In this document: in pieces, positions 17,440 through 25,970 of the stretch
Layout of the letters: each line of letters opens with the position of its first letter
How positions within the stretch are numbered: position 1 is the first letter of the stretch
NCBI GenBank assembly: GCA_964619955.1
Contig: CAZUJF010000004.1
Coordinates: 124,001 to 188,000 of the forward strand
DNA: 64,000 nt
Direction: 5' to 3'
Source of the DNA: JACQFK01 sp964619955
GTDB taxonomy: Bacteria > Planctomycetota > MHYJ01 > JACPRB01
The notes under the pieces: generated by a model
What the model saw: the letters and a program-made list of their open reading frames with translations, nothing else
Database searches by the model: none
Told to the model about the DNA's origin: nothing
Program-made: the position numbers and the translations under genes

Positions 17440-17484
17440 AAGAATAAAAAAGCCCCCGGGGATATTAGCAATCCCCGGGGGCTT
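17440..17484 (-). terminator. Rho-independent terminator of the purH-aminotransferase operon
   Basis: A perfect 13-bp stem (17450-17462 with 17472-17484, arms beginning AAGCCCCCGGGGA) and a 9-base A/T-rich loop. On the minus strand it is followed by TTTTTTATTC. It sits 24 bases after the aminotransferase stop. Confidence 0.93.
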
Positions 17485-17507
17485 GGGCATCCTGTTTCGG
17501 CGCGGGC

Positions 17508-18587
17508 CTACCCCTTCACCCCGAGGATCTCGTCGATCCAGCCGAGCAGCTGCTTCAGGTCCGCCACCTGCGTGTCGGCCATGTGCGCGATGCGGAAGGT
17601 CTTCTCCTTCAGCTTCCCGTAGCCCTCGGAGATCACCGCGCCGCGCTCGAAGAGCTTGTCGTAGAGCTGCTTGACGGTGACGTCCTTGCGGGTGTTCTCG
17701 ATGCAGGACACGGTCGTCGACCAGCAGCCCTTCGCCGGGAACATCTTGAAGCGGGAGTTCGCCCAGTCCTGGCAGAGCGCGGCCATCTCCCGATGGCGCT
17801 TCCAGCGCTGCTCGAACCCCTCGGCGAGCATGCGGCCCATCTGCACGTCGAGCGCGTGGATCAGGCTGATCACGGGCGTCTCGGGCGTCTCGTTCTTCTC
17901 GTCCGTCTTCTTGAACTGGTGCAGGTCGAAGTAATGCCCCCGGTTCGGGACCTTCAGGGCCTTCTCCATGGCGCGGTCCGAGGCCCAGACGACCGCCAGC
18001 CCCGGCGGCAGGCCGAACGCCTTCTGAGTCCCGGCCAGCAGGTAATCGATGCCGAGCTCCGTCGGATTGATCGGCACGCCCGCGAGCGAGCTCACGGCGT
18101 CCACGGCGAAGGAGACGTCCGGATACTTCTTCATGACGTCCGAGATCTCCTTCAGCGGGTTGAAGAGCCCCGTGGAGGTCTCGTTCGACACCAGGGTGAG
18201 GCAGTCGTATTTGCCGGTGGAAAGCAGCTTGTCGATCTCCTCCGGGCGGTTGGGCTGGCCCCACTCGACGGAGTAGCGGTCCGCCTCCTTGCCGTTCTCA
18301 AGCGCGATGTCGTGCCAGCGCTCGCTGAAGTTGCCGCAGGTGCAGGACAGCGCGCGCTTCCCGCAGAGGTTGCGCAGCGCGCCCTCCATGGCGCCCGTGG
18401 AGCTGGAGGTGAAGAGGTAGAGCTGGCCCTTGTCCGTGCCGAGCATCTGGCGCAGCTTCGCCTTCACGCTGGAATGGATCTTCTGATACTCCTTGCCGCG
18501 ATGGGAGATCATCGGGACGGCGCAGGCCTGGAGGACGTCCGGATGGACCTCGACGGGTCCGGGGATCCACAGTCGTTTATGGCTCAT
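17508..18587 (-). CDS. Class V PLP aminotransferase (alanine-glyoxylate / phosphoserine type)
   Basis: 359 residues. WIPGPVEVHPDVLQA and ISHRGKEY are the N-terminal signature of the AGXT-like group; VDAVSSLAGVPIN contains the PLP-ring Asp, and LLAGTQKAFGLPPGLAVVW carries the PLP Lys. Family members act as serine-pyruvate, alanine-glyoxylate or phosphoserine aminotransferases. It follows a DUF1015 gene by seven bases, a pairing known in serine-biosynthesis operons, so a role in making serine is my inference. Last gene before the strong terminator. Confidence 0.85.
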   Translation of the reverse strand: MSHKRLWIPGPVEVHPDVLQACAVPMISHRGKEYQKIHSSVKAKLRQMLGTDKGQLYLFTSSSTGAMEGALRNLCGKRALSCTCGNFSERWHDIALENGKEADRYSVEWGQPNRPEEIDKLLSTGKYDCLTLVSNETSTGLFNPLKEISDVMKKYPDVSFAVDAVSSLAGVPINPTELGIDYLLAGTQKAFGLPPGLAVVWASDRAMEKALKVPNRGHYFDLHQFKKTDEKNETPETPVISLIHALDVQMGRMLAEGFEQRWKRHREMAALCQDWANSRFKMFPAKGCWSTTVSCIENTRKDVTVKQLYDKLFERGAVISEGYGKLKEKTFRIAHMADTQVADLKQLLGWIDEILGVKG

Positions 18588-18594
18588 GTCGGTC

Positions 18595-19923
18595 TCACAC
18601 GTTCAATTTGCACAGGAGAAGCCCCGTCAGGAGCTTCGGGTAAAAATCCGTCGTCTTCTGGGGGAAGCGCTCCCCGTTCTTGACGACACGTTTGATCTGG
18701 TCGAGCCGTACCGGGTTGACGAGGAACGCCACCTGGTACGGCGGCGTCGCTCGCGCCTTCTCGACGGCCTCGTCCGCGCTCCTGAGGAAGTGCACGTTCT
18801 TCTCCGCGGCGAGCTGGGCGGGCCCGATGCCGAGCAGGCCCTCGAGCACCAGCGTGTGCAGCAGGCACACGTCGAGCGAGCGCCAGTCCTCGGAGCGCTT
18901 GTCCTTCACCTGGGCCGCCGCGCCCTTCACGTCGCGGACGACGAAGAGATAGTGCGAGGAGGCGCCCCGCGCGGCCATGCCGAAGCACGGGGTGCTCAGG
19001 CCCTCGACGCGCAGGTCCTCGAGCAGGTCCCGGCGGGCCTCCTTCTCGGCCTCGGGCGTGGAGAAGGAGTACTCCTTCACGTCGAACCATTTCTTCGCGG
19101 AGGTGAGCACGGAGGCGAGATCGAAGCCGGGGATGTCGTAGCAGAGGCGGTGCGTGCCGAAGATGGTGAGATCGTCCTCCATGTTGACGAGGGTGGCGAG
19201 GACGTTGTCGGGCGTCTCCGTGCCCGTCCCCTTCACGCCCTGCTTCGCCATCTCCTGCTTGAAGTTCCAGCTGGTCTCGTAGCGATGATGCCCGTCGGCG
19301 ATGATGCACTCCTTCGCCTCGAGCAGCTTCTGGACCTTCTCGATCTTCGCGGGATCCTCGAGGCGCCAGACCTTGTGGGTCTCGCCCATCTCGTCGGTGG
19401 CCTCGAAGTCCGGCTTCCGGGCCGTCTCGCCGTCGAGCAGGCGGTTGACGGCCTTCTCCGGGTCGGAGTAGAGGAAGAAGACCTGCTCGGTGTGCGTCTT
19501 CGTGGCGGTCAGCAGCGCGAGCCGGTCCACCTTCGGCCCGGAATGCGTCTGCTCATGCGGCAGGATCCTGCCCTTCCCCGGCTCGTCGATCTGGACCAGC
19601 GCGGACAGGCCCTTCCGGAGCCGGGTCCCCTGCGGGGTCTGATAGGTCTGGTGGTAGACGTAGAGCGCGGGCTTCGCGTCCTGCACGAGCACGCCGGACT
19701 TCAGCCACTCGTTCAGCGTCGCGGCCGCGCCCTGGTACTTGTCCTTCCCCGGCTCGTCCTTGCGGAGGATGACCCGGATGAGGTTGTGCTCGTGGCGCCT
19801 GTAGTACTCGTCCTGGATGGCCGCGTTGATGCGGTCGTACGGCTGCGTGGAGACCTTCGTGAAATCGGTGCCCAGCGTCGCGGTGTTGTAGTGGACGCCC
19901 CTAAACGGATAGATCTTCGGCAT
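18595..19923 (-). CDS. DUF1015 family protein
   Basis: 442 residues. It opens with PKIYPFRGVHYN and contains RVILRKDEPGKDKYQGAA, FLYSDPEKAVNRLLDG and IADGHHRYETSWNF, hallmarks of DUF1015 (COG4198), a family without a settled activity that often neighbours serine-biosynthesis enzymes; some members have been linked to free-serine kinases. Start preceded by AGGA and overlapping the end of bshA by 23 bases, indicating translational coupling. Confidence 0.9.
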   Translation of the reverse strand: MPKIYPFRGVHYNTATLGTDFTKVSTQPYDRINAAIQDEYYRRHEHNLIRVILRKDEPGKDKYQGAAATLNEWLKSGVLVQDAKPALYVYHQTYQTPQGTRLRKGLSALVQIDEPGKGRILPHEQTHSGPKVDRLALLTATKTHTEQVFFLYSDPEKAVNRLLDGETARKPDFEATDEMGETHKVWRLEDPAKIEKVQKLLEAKECIIADGHHRYETSWNFKQEMAKQGVKGTGTETPDNVLATLVNMEDDLTIFGTHRLCYDIPGFDLASVLTSAKKWFDVKEYSFSTPEAEKEARRDLLEDLRVEGLSTPCFGMAARGASSHYLFVVRDVKGAAAQVKDKRSEDWRSLDVCLLHTLVLEGLLGIGPAQLAAEKNVHFLRSADEAVEKARATPPYQVAFLVNPVRLDQIKRVVKNGERFPQKTTDFYPKLLTGLLLCKLNV

Positions 19924-21004
19924 GATTTTTTCCTATTACGCGGTTGTAGAGCGCTTCATATTGTGGAACGACCCGTTCCACGTCAAATAATTCTTCGGCC
20001 CGGCGGCGTCCCGCGGCGCCCATCGCGCGCGCCAGGTCCGCATCCCCGAGAACCCCCAGGGCCGCGGCGGCCAGCCCTTCGACGTCCCCCACCGGAACGA
20101 TGCGCGCGCAGGACTCCGACGCCACTTCGCGCACGCCTCCCGAGTCGGTGCTGACGACCGGCACCCCGCAGGCCATCGCCTCGAGGACGGACATGCCGAA
20201 GCCCTCGAACTCGCTGGTGGAGAGCAGCAGCGAGGAGGCGCGCAGGTACCGCGACGCCTCCGGATCCTCGCCGGCGAACTCCACCCAGCGGGTGACGCCC
20301 AGGCGCCCCGCGAGGTCGCGCGCCGCCTCGAGCCCCGGGCCCGATCCCAGGCACACGAGACGCGCGGGCAGGCTGCGCCGCAGCAGGCAGAACGCCCGCA
20401 CGGCGTCCTCGCTCCGCTTCACCGGCCGGAAGTTGGAGACGTGGAGCAGCACGGGATCCTTCGGCGCCCGGCGCGCGGGGCGGAAGCGCCGGGTGTCCAC
20501 GAAATCCGGCACGACCTGCACCCGGCCCGGCAGTTCGAACCAGGCGCGCGCCTTGTCGGCCAGGAAGCGGCTCACGGCGGTCACGCGGTCGCAGCGCTCC
20601 AGGCCGAAGCGGGTGGCGCGCGCGAAGGAGGCGTCCTGCCCCGCGAGCAGAAGATCGGTGCCGTGCAGCGTCGTCACGGTGCGGAAGCCCCCGGGGGACA
20701 TCTCGCGCGCCAGGAAGGCGCTCAGGGCGTGGGGATAGGCGTAATGCGCATGCAGCAGATCGAGCGGGAATTCCGCGACCTTGCTGGCGGCCGCCATCCC
20801 GTACGAAGGATGTTCGAAGAGCGGGTATTGCGGCATCGCGATCTCGTACCACTTGAAGCGCGGGCTGTGCGGGCGGAGCCGGAAGGGCGGGCGCGTGCTG
20901 AAGAAATGGACGTCGTGGCCGCGGACGGCGAGCGCCATCCCGAGTTCGGCGGCCACCACGCCGCTCCCGCCCGAGGAGGGGTATCCCAGCAGGCCGAGCT
21001 TCAT
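19901..21004 (-). CDS. bshA: N-acetyl-alpha-D-glucosaminyl L-malate synthase BshA
   Basis: 367 residues from the ATG at 21004 (ATGA overlap with ridA). GT4 glycosyltransferase: KLGLLGYPSSGGSGVVAAEL is the BshA N-terminus, TTLHGTDLLLAG the acceptor-loop His, LLHVSNFRPVKR the donor-binding start, and SEFEGFGMSVLEAMACG the E-x7-E motif. BshA makes the first intermediate of bacillithiol, a low-molecular-weight thiol. No bshB or bshC is in the window. Confidence 0.88.
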   Translation of the reverse strand: MKLGLLGYPSSGGSGVVAAELGMALAVRGHDVHFFSTRPPFRLRPHSPRFKWYEIAMPQYPLFEHPSYGMAAASKVAEFPLDLLHAHYAYPHALSAFLAREMSPGGFRTVTTLHGTDLLLAGQDASFARATRFGLERCDRVTAVSRFLADKARAWFELPGRVQVVPDFVDTRRFRPARRAPKDPVLLHVSNFRPVKRSEDAVRAFCLLRRSLPARLVCLGSGPGLEAARDLAGRLGVTRWVEFAGEDPEASRYLRASSLLLSTSEFEGFGMSVLEAMACGVPVVSTDSGGVREVASESCARIVPVGDVEGLAAAALGVLGDADLARAMGAAGRRRAEELFDVERVVPQYEALYNRVIGKNHAEDLSV

Positions 21005-21390
21005 GAGGGGAGCACGGCGTCCGCCTCGATCTCGACTACCATGTCGGGGTCGATGAGCTTCGAGATCTGGATCATGGCGGTCGCCGGACGGATGTCCTTG
21101 AACAGCTCGCCGTGCGCGCGGCCGTAGTCCTCCCAGCGCGAGATGTCCGTGACGAAGAGCCGGGTGCGGACGACGTCCTTGAGGGAGCCCCCCGCCTTGA
21201 CGAGCGCCTGTTCGATGTTCCGCAGCGCCTGGAGGGTCTGGCGGTACGGATCGCCCGGGGCGGCGACCTTGCCGTCCGCGCCCGTCGCCGTGGTCCCCGA
21301 CACGAAGATCATCGGGCCGACCTTGACGGCGCGGGAGTACCCGATGAGCGGCTCCCATTTGGAACCGGTGGAAATGTTCTCGCGGGCCAT
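21001..21390 (-). CDS. ridA: RidA-family enamine/imine deaminase
   Basis: 129 residues. Typical RidA elements: a Tyr-Ser-Arg-Ala-Val stretch, IFVSGTTATGADGKVAAPGD, QTLQALRNIEQALVKAGGSLKDVVRTRLFVTD with the active-site Arg, and MVVEIEADAVLP at the end. RidA proteins clear reactive 2-aminoacrylate formed by PLP enzymes, which fits a neighbourhood with a PLP aminotransferase. Preceded by a GGAGGAT ribosome site. Confidence 0.92.
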   Translation of the reverse strand: MARENISTGSKWEPLIGYSRAVKVGPMIFVSGTTATGADGKVAAPGDPYRQTLQALRNIEQALVKAGGSLKDVVRTRLFVTDISRWEDYGRAHGELFKDIRPATAMIQISKLIDPDMVVEIEADAVLPS

Positions 21391-21421
21391 GGGGGATCCT
21401 CCGAGGGGAAACAGGGCCGGC

Positions 21422-22972
21422 TCAATGCTTGAAATGGCGCATTCCCGTGAGCAGCATCGGGATGCCGCGCTTCCGGGCGGTGGAGATCACCTCGTCGTCG
21501 CGGATCGACCCGCCGGGCTGGATCACGGCGGAAACGCCGGCGTCGATCAGGGTTTCGAGGGCGTCCGGGAACGGGAAGAACGCGTCGCTGGCGGCGACGG
21601 CCCCCTTCGCCCGGTCCCCGGCCTTGCGCACGGCCATCCACGCCGAATCCACGCGGCTCATCTGCCCCGCCCCGACGCCCAGGACCTTCTCGTCGCGGGC
21701 GATCACGATGGCGTTGGAGCGGACGTGTTTGCAGACGGTCCACGCGAAGAGCAGGTCGCGTTTGGCGGCCTCGTCCACCTCGCCGGTGGCCGGGCGGAGT
21801 TCGCCCGTGAGGGCGTCGTCGGGGCTCTGCACCAGCATGCCGTCGCGGATGGCGCGCGTCTGCATCCATCCGCCGTGCGGGTTGGGGACCAGCAGCCCCG
21901 CCTCGAGGATGCGCAGGTTCTTCCCCCACTTGGTGCGGTCGCGCAGGATCTCCAGCGTCCCCGGCTCGAATTCGGGGGCGATGATCCCCTCGAAGAAATG
22001 CTCCTTGACGGCGATGGCCTCCGCGGCGGCGACGTCCAGGGAGCGGTTGAAGGCGACCAGGCCGCCGTAGGCGGAGACCGGGTCCCCCGCGAGCGCCTTC
22101 CGGAAGGCCTCCAGCGGCGTCTCGGCGCAGCCCGCCCCGCACGGGTTGTTGTGTTTCACGATGACGCACGCCGTGCGCCGGAGCTCCTTCGCCAGCTCGA
22201 AGGCGCTGTCGAGATCCAGGAGGTTGTTGTACGAAAGCTCCTTGCCGCCGAGGAAGCGCGCGTGGGCCACCGAGGGCGCGCTGCGCTGGGTCGAGCGGTA
22301 GGCGGCGCCCTTCTGATGGGGATTCTCCCCGTAGCGGAGTTCGTCGATCTTCTCGAATTGAAGCGTGAGCAGGTCGGGGAACTCCTCCCGGCCCCCCAGC
22401 CAGGCGGCGATGGCGCCGTCGTAGCGCGAGGTGTGGGTGAAGGCCTTCACCGCCAGTTCGCGCCGGAGCATCTCGCTCGTGGCGCCCTCGCGCCGGCGCA
22501 TGTCGTCGACCACCCGGGCGTAGTCGGAGGGGTCGGTGACGACGGTGACGTACTTGTGGTTCTTGGCCGCGGAGCGGACCATCGAGGGGCCGCCGATGTC
22601 GATGTTCTCGACCGCCACCTCGAACGGGACGTTGGGGTTGGCCACGACCTCGCGGAACGGGTAGAGGTTCACGACCACCAGGTCGATCATGCGGATTCCG
22701 TGCTGGGCGGCCTGCGCCGCGTGCTCCTTCGAGTCCCGGACGCAGAGGATGCCGCCGTGGACCCTGGGATGCAGGGTCTTCACGCGGCCGTCCATGATTT
22801 CGGGGGAGCCGGTGTACTCGGAGACGTCGGTGATGCGGAGGCCGGCCTCCCGGAGCGCCTGCCCGGTGCCGCCGGTGGAGAGGATCTCGACCCCCCACTC
22901 GGTGAGGCGGCGGGCGAAGTCCACGATGCCCGCCTTGTTGGTGACGCTGATCAGCGCGGTCTGGATCTTCAT
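21422..22972 (-). CDS. purH: Bifunctional AICAR transformylase / IMP cyclohydrolase PurH
   Basis: 516 residues from the ATG at 22972. The N-terminal MGS-like IMP cyclohydrolase domain (ALISVTNKAGIVDFARRL, LSTGGTGQALREAG, ITDVSEYTGSPEIMDGRVKTLHPRVHGGIL) is followed by the transformylase domain (RYGENPHQKGAAY, VKHNNPCGAG, DAFFPFPDALETLIDAGVSAVIQPGGSIRDDEVI). These are the last two steps of IMP synthesis. The ATG at 22984 overlaps the -10 box and is rejected; the chosen start would be leaderless. Confidence 0.97.
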   Translation of the reverse strand: MKIQTALISVTNKAGIVDFARRLTEWGVEILSTGGTGQALREAGLRITDVSEYTGSPEIMDGRVKTLHPRVHGGILCVRDSKEHAAQAAQHGIRMIDLVVVNLYPFREVVANPNVPFEVAVENIDIGGPSMVRSAAKNHKYVTVVTDPSDYARVVDDMRRREGATSEMLRRELAVKAFTHTSRYDGAIAAWLGGREEFPDLLTLQFEKIDELRYGENPHQKGAAYRSTQRSAPSVAHARFLGGKELSYNNLLDLDSAFELAKELRRTACVIVKHNNPCGAGCAETPLEAFRKALAGDPVSAYGGLVAFNRSLDVAAAEAIAVKEHFFEGIIAPEFEPGTLEILRDRTKWGKNLRILEAGLLVPNPHGGWMQTRAIRDGMLVQSPDDALTGELRPATGEVDEAAKRDLLFAWTVCKHVRSNAIVIARDEKVLGVGAGQMSRVDSAWMAVRKAGDRAKGAVAASDAFFPFPDALETLIDAGVSAVIQPGGSIRDDEVISTARKRGIPMLLTGMRHFKH

Positions 22973-22982
22973 GAGCGGGCGC

Positions 22983-23011
22983 ATTGTACGGAGGCCGCGG
23001 GGAGGAGTCCA
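22983..23011 (-). promoter_or_regulatory. Sigma-70-type promoter of purH
   Basis: Minus strand TGGACT (23011-23006), 17 bases, TACAAT (22988-22983). Ten bases separate the -10 box from the purH ATG, leaving a leader of only a few bases. Confidence 0.7.
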
Positions 23012-23032
23012 GAATCCCGCGCGGAGCGGGCG

Positions 23033-23061
23033 TTGACGTCGCCGGGTGGCCCCCCTACAAT
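23033..23061 (+). promoter_or_regulatory. Sigma-70-type promoter of the flippase-like gene
   Basis: TTGACG (23033-23038), 17 bases, TACAAT (23056-23061). Thirteen bases separate it from the ATG at 23075. Divergent from the purH promoter. Confidence 0.8.
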
Positions 23062-23074
23062 CGGCGCGCATTTC

Positions 23075-24172
23075 ATGTGGAAGAAGGCGCTCTTCACCCT
23101 CTCGCTCGTCGCGGGCGTCATTCTGTTCGTCGTCGTCATCCGCAGGTTCGGAGGCTTCGCCAAGGCGCTCGAGGCGGTCGCCGCCATAGGCCCGCTGGGC
23201 GTCGCCCTCTTCACGCTCAACGCCGCGGGCACGATGATCTTCCCCGCCGCCGGCTGGTGGATCCTGATGAGGAGCGACGGCCTGAAGGTCTCGTTCTGGG
23301 CCTCGCTCAAGGCCAATTTCATGGGATTCCCCATCAACTTCGTGGCGCCGTCCATGTACCTGGGCGCCGAACCCCTGAAGCTCTTCTATCTATCCCACGT
23401 GAGCGGCGAGCCCAAACGGCGGCTGCTGGCCACGATCATCGTCTCGAAATTCCAGGAGATCGGCGCGCTCCTGTTCACCACGATCGTCGCCTGCGCGATC
23501 GCCCTCTGGACCATCGATTTCACGCGGCAGCAGGAGATCCTCCTCGCCTCGGCGATGGTCTTCCTCCTGGCGATCTTCGTCGGAGCGCTGTACGCGTTCG
23601 TCGGGAACTTCAAGCCCACCGTGAAGGCGATCAATTTCATCGCGCGGTATTTCAAGAAGGGCCGGCGGCGCCTCGCCCGGCTCCGCACCCGCGCGGAGGA
23701 GATGGAGCAGCTGATCCACGCGGCCTTCACCCGTAAGGGGAAGGTCTTCCTGCTCGCCCAGGCGGTGACCCTGCTGTCCTCCCTCTCGATCTTCATGCGC
23801 CCCTGGCTGTATTTCTTTTTCAGCCGGGAGCGCATCCTCCTGGAGACGAAGCAGCTGTCCGCCGTCTACCTCGTCACGAATCTCGTCAACCTGCTCCCGC
23901 ACACCCCCGGGGCCCTGGGCGTGATGGAGGGAGTGATGGGGCTGCTCTTCGACCTCACGAAAATGGGGACGGAGCATGCCCGGGACTTCCAGGTGGTGGT
24001 GCGGGTGGCGGATGTGCTCCTGCTGCTCTTCGGCGGCTGGCTGATCTTCCACTACAACCTGCAGGCGATGGCCGGACGCGTCGCCAAGGGCGAGGAGCAC
24101 GTGCGCCTCGAGGACGCCGAGGGGGCGCTCCCGCTGCAGCGGCCCGCCGGGGGCCCGCCGGCGCCTCAATAA
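23075..24172 (+). CDS. Lysylphosphatidylglycerol synthase-TM/flippase-like membrane protein (UPF0104)
   Basis: 365 residues, mostly membrane-spanning with about eight hydrophobic segments. The N-terminal LVAGVILFVVVIRRFGGF, the FPINFVAPSMYLGAEPLKLFYL loop and the NLLPHTPGALGVMEGVMG motif match the UPF0104/AglD-YbhN family. Members act as lipid flippases or as membrane domains of aminoacyl-phospholipid synthases; the substrate is unknown. The C-terminal Pro/Gly tail is short. Its end overlaps the convergent glyA by seven bases. Confidence 0.85.
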   Translation: MWKKALFTLSLVAGVILFVVVIRRFGGFAKALEAVAAIGPLGVALFTLNAAGTMIFPAAGWWILMRSDGLKVSFWASLKANFMGFPINFVAPSMYLGAEPLKLFYLSHVSGEPKRRLLATIIVSKFQEIGALLFTTIVACAIALWTIDFTRQQEILLASAMVFLLAIFVGALYAFVGNFKPTVKAINFIARYFKKGRRRLARLRTRAEEMEQLIHAAFTRKGKVFLLAQAVTLLSSLSIFMRPWLYFFFSRERILLETKQLSAVYLVTNLVNLLPHTPGALGVMEGVMGLLFDLTKMGTEHARDFQVVVRVADVLLLLFGGWLIFHYNLQAMAGRVAKGEEHVRLEDAEGALPLQRPAGGPPAPQ

Positions 24173-25494
24173 CCCGCGAGATCCTGCTCCATCGCGCCCT
24201 TGCCCTTCGACATGCGCTGGGTGGGGGCGTCCTCGCCGCCCCGCGCGTCGAAGCTGTAGTGCACGTCGAGGAAGCGCGCGCGGAAGCGGTTCACCTCGGC
24301 CTTGACGGGCTTCCCGTCGATGAGACACTCCCTGAAGAGGCGGGCGATCTCGGCCATCTCCGCCTCCTTCATGCCCCAGTGGGTCATCTCCTGCACGCCC
24401 AGCCGCAGCCCCGAGGGCTTCATGACCGCCTTGGGGTCGTCATGCGGTAGCAGGTTGTAGTTGCAGATGATGTCGTTTTCCTCGAGCTTCAGCGCGCAGT
24501 CGCTGCCGCCCCCCTGCTTCTTCACGTCCACCGCCACCTGGTGGCTCCGCGTGTACCCGTATTCCGCCAGCTGAACGTCGAAGCCGTGGCCGGCCAGCGC
24601 CTTCGCGAAGGCCTGGGCGTTGGCGCAGACCTGCTTCGCATAGGCCGCGCCGAATTCCGCCATCTCGTAGGACGCCACGAGCAGGGGCGGGAGCGTGAAC
24701 AGATGGTGGTTCGACAGGGAGCCCGGGAAGGCCTTCTTGTCGATCCGCTTCCACTTGTCGTCGTCGAGGTTCGAGAGCACCACGCCGCGCTGCGGCCCGA
24801 AGAAGGTCTTGTGCGTGGAGCCCAGGAGGATGTCGCAGCCCTCCGGCAGCGGATCCTGAAACTGCCCGCCCGCGATCAGGCCGAGCACGTGCGCGCCGTC
24901 GAAGACGCAGATGATCCCGAGCTCCTTGCAGACCGCGGCGATCTCCTTCGTGGGCTCCGGAAGCATGATCAGGCTCTTCCCGAGCACGACCAGCTTCGGC
25001 TTCTCCTTCGCCAACATGTCCTTGGAGGCGGCCACGTCGACCGCATATCCGTTCTTCGGGTCCCGGGGCCAGCGCAGGATGTTGCGGGTGTACTTCCCCA
25101 TGCCCCCCATGGGCTGGTGGCTGATGTGCCCGCCGACCTCAAGGGAATTGACGATGACCTTGTCCTCGGGCTTGACGAACGAGGAGAACACGACGTCGTT
25201 CGCGTTGGTGCCGCTGGTGGTGCGGACCTCCGCGTTCTTCACCTTGAAGATCTTGCGGATCAGGTCCCGGGTCCGGGACTCGATGACGTCGATGTGCGAG
25301 GTGCCCTGGTAGTAGCGCTTGCCCTTTTCGGGATGACCCTCGGCGTAGCGGTGGCCGAAGTCGGAGGGAAGCAGGGCGCGGGCGCGGGCGGAGAGGACGT
25401 TTTCGCTGGCGATCAGGTTGATCGTCTGGCGCAGCCGCCATTCGTCGTTGGAGCGCACGATGCGCTCGACATCGCGGACCAGGTCTTCGCTCAA
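24166..25494 (-). CDS. glyA: Serine hydroxymethyltransferase GlyA
   Basis: 442 residues from a TTG at 25494, preceded by GGGGTGGGG. SHMT landmarks: INLIASENVLSARARAL, a YAEGHPEKGKRYYQG segment, and LLGSTHKTFFGPQRGVVL with the PLP Lys. The Q-R-G instead of the common R-G-G and the FPGSLSNHHLFTLPPLLVASYEMAEFG stretch make it unlike enterobacterial GlyA and closer to the divergent or archaeal-type group. It interconverts serine and glycine with tetrahydrofolate or a related C1 carrier. Confidence 0.9.
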   Translation of the reverse strand: MSEDLVRDVERIVRSNDEWRLRQTINLIASENVLSARARALLPSDFGHRYAEGHPEKGKRYYQGTSHIDVIESRTRDLIRKIFKVKNAEVRTTSGTNANDVVFSSFVKPEDKVIVNSLEVGGHISHQPMGGMGKYTRNILRWPRDPKNGYAVDVAASKDMLAKEKPKLVVLGKSLIMLPEPTKEIAAVCKELGIICVFDGAHVLGLIAGGQFQDPLPEGCDILLGSTHKTFFGPQRGVVLSNLDDDKWKRIDKKAFPGSLSNHHLFTLPPLLVASYEMAEFGAAYAKQVCANAQAFAKALAGHGFDVQLAEYGYTRSHQVAVDVKKQGGGSDCALKLEENDIICNYNLLPHDDPKAVMKPSGLRLGVQEMTHWGMKEAEMAEIARLFRECLIDGKPVKAEVNRFRARFLDVHYSFDARGGEDAPTQRMSKGKGAMEQDLAGY

Positions 25495-25590
25495 GCCCCA
25501 CCCCCCGGAATTCGGACGATTCGGCGGACCCGCGCGGGAGGCTCCGGACAGAGCCCCTCCGACCCGCGGAGCCGCTGAAGCGTCCGACCC

Positions 25591-25827
25591 TTACGCGGGC
25601 TTCTGGACCCGGCCCAGGCGGATGCAGGAGGTGCAGGCCTTGATCCGGACGTTTTTACCGCCCACGACCGCCCTCACGCGCTGCAGGTTCGGCTTGAAGC
25701 TGCGCTTGGAGCGTCCGGTGATCTTCCGGCCCACACCGCCCTTGGCCTTGGCGAGACCCCGGCGGGTGATCTGTTGGCCGCGCAGCGGACCCTTGTTGCA
25801 GATCGCGCAGCGCCGGCCCTTGGTCAT
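25591..25827 (-). CDS. rpmB: 50S ribosomal protein L28
   Basis: 78 residues from the ATG at 25827. Contains RRCAICNKGPLRGQQITRRG, TGRSKRSFKPNLQRVRAVV and CTSCIRLGRV. The two Cys pairs (CAIC and CTSC) show the zinc-binding form of L28. A GTG four codons upstream (25839) is the alternative start, and would be leaderless from the promoter at 25847-25874. Confidence 0.95.
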   Translation of the reverse strand: MTKGRRCAICNKGPLRGQQITRRGLAKAKGGVGRKITGRSKRSFKPNLQRVRAVVGGKNVRIKACTSCIRLGRVQKPA

Positions 25828-25846
25828 TGGCTGAATCACGCGCGGT

Positions 25847-25874
25847 ACTGTACGGATTTCACGACCAAAATCAA
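25847..25874 (-). promoter_or_regulatory. Promoter of rpmB
   Basis: Minus strand TTGATT (25874-25869), 16 bases, TACAGT (25852-25847). Seven bases before the GTG at 25839 and 19 before the ATG at 25827. Confidence 0.65.
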
Positions 25875-25901
25875 GACTTTATCTCCGCGCGTTCCCGTTT
25901 C

Positions 25902-25929
25902 TTGACACGTCCCCGGGGGGTGGTACACT
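25902..25929 (+). promoter_or_regulatory. Promoter of the first pilM copy
   Basis: TTGACA (25902-25907), 16 bases, TACACT (25924-25929). Here a roughly 35-base leader with a GAGGTGAG ribosome site follows, unlike the second copy. Confidence 0.8.
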
Positions 25930-25970
25930 CCACCAAGGCCCCATACCGGGGCCGCTTGAGGTGAGACCGC

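Noticed and set aside
14264..17674. 1136-codon plus-strand ORF over pseB, PIN-TRAM and dgt
   Set aside because: Three well-recognised minus-strand genes occupy the same DNA; the plus frame is a G+C artefact.
22973..22984. Alternative purH start at 22984
   Set aside because: That ATG overlaps the -10 TACAAT box, so it would lie upstream of the transcription start.
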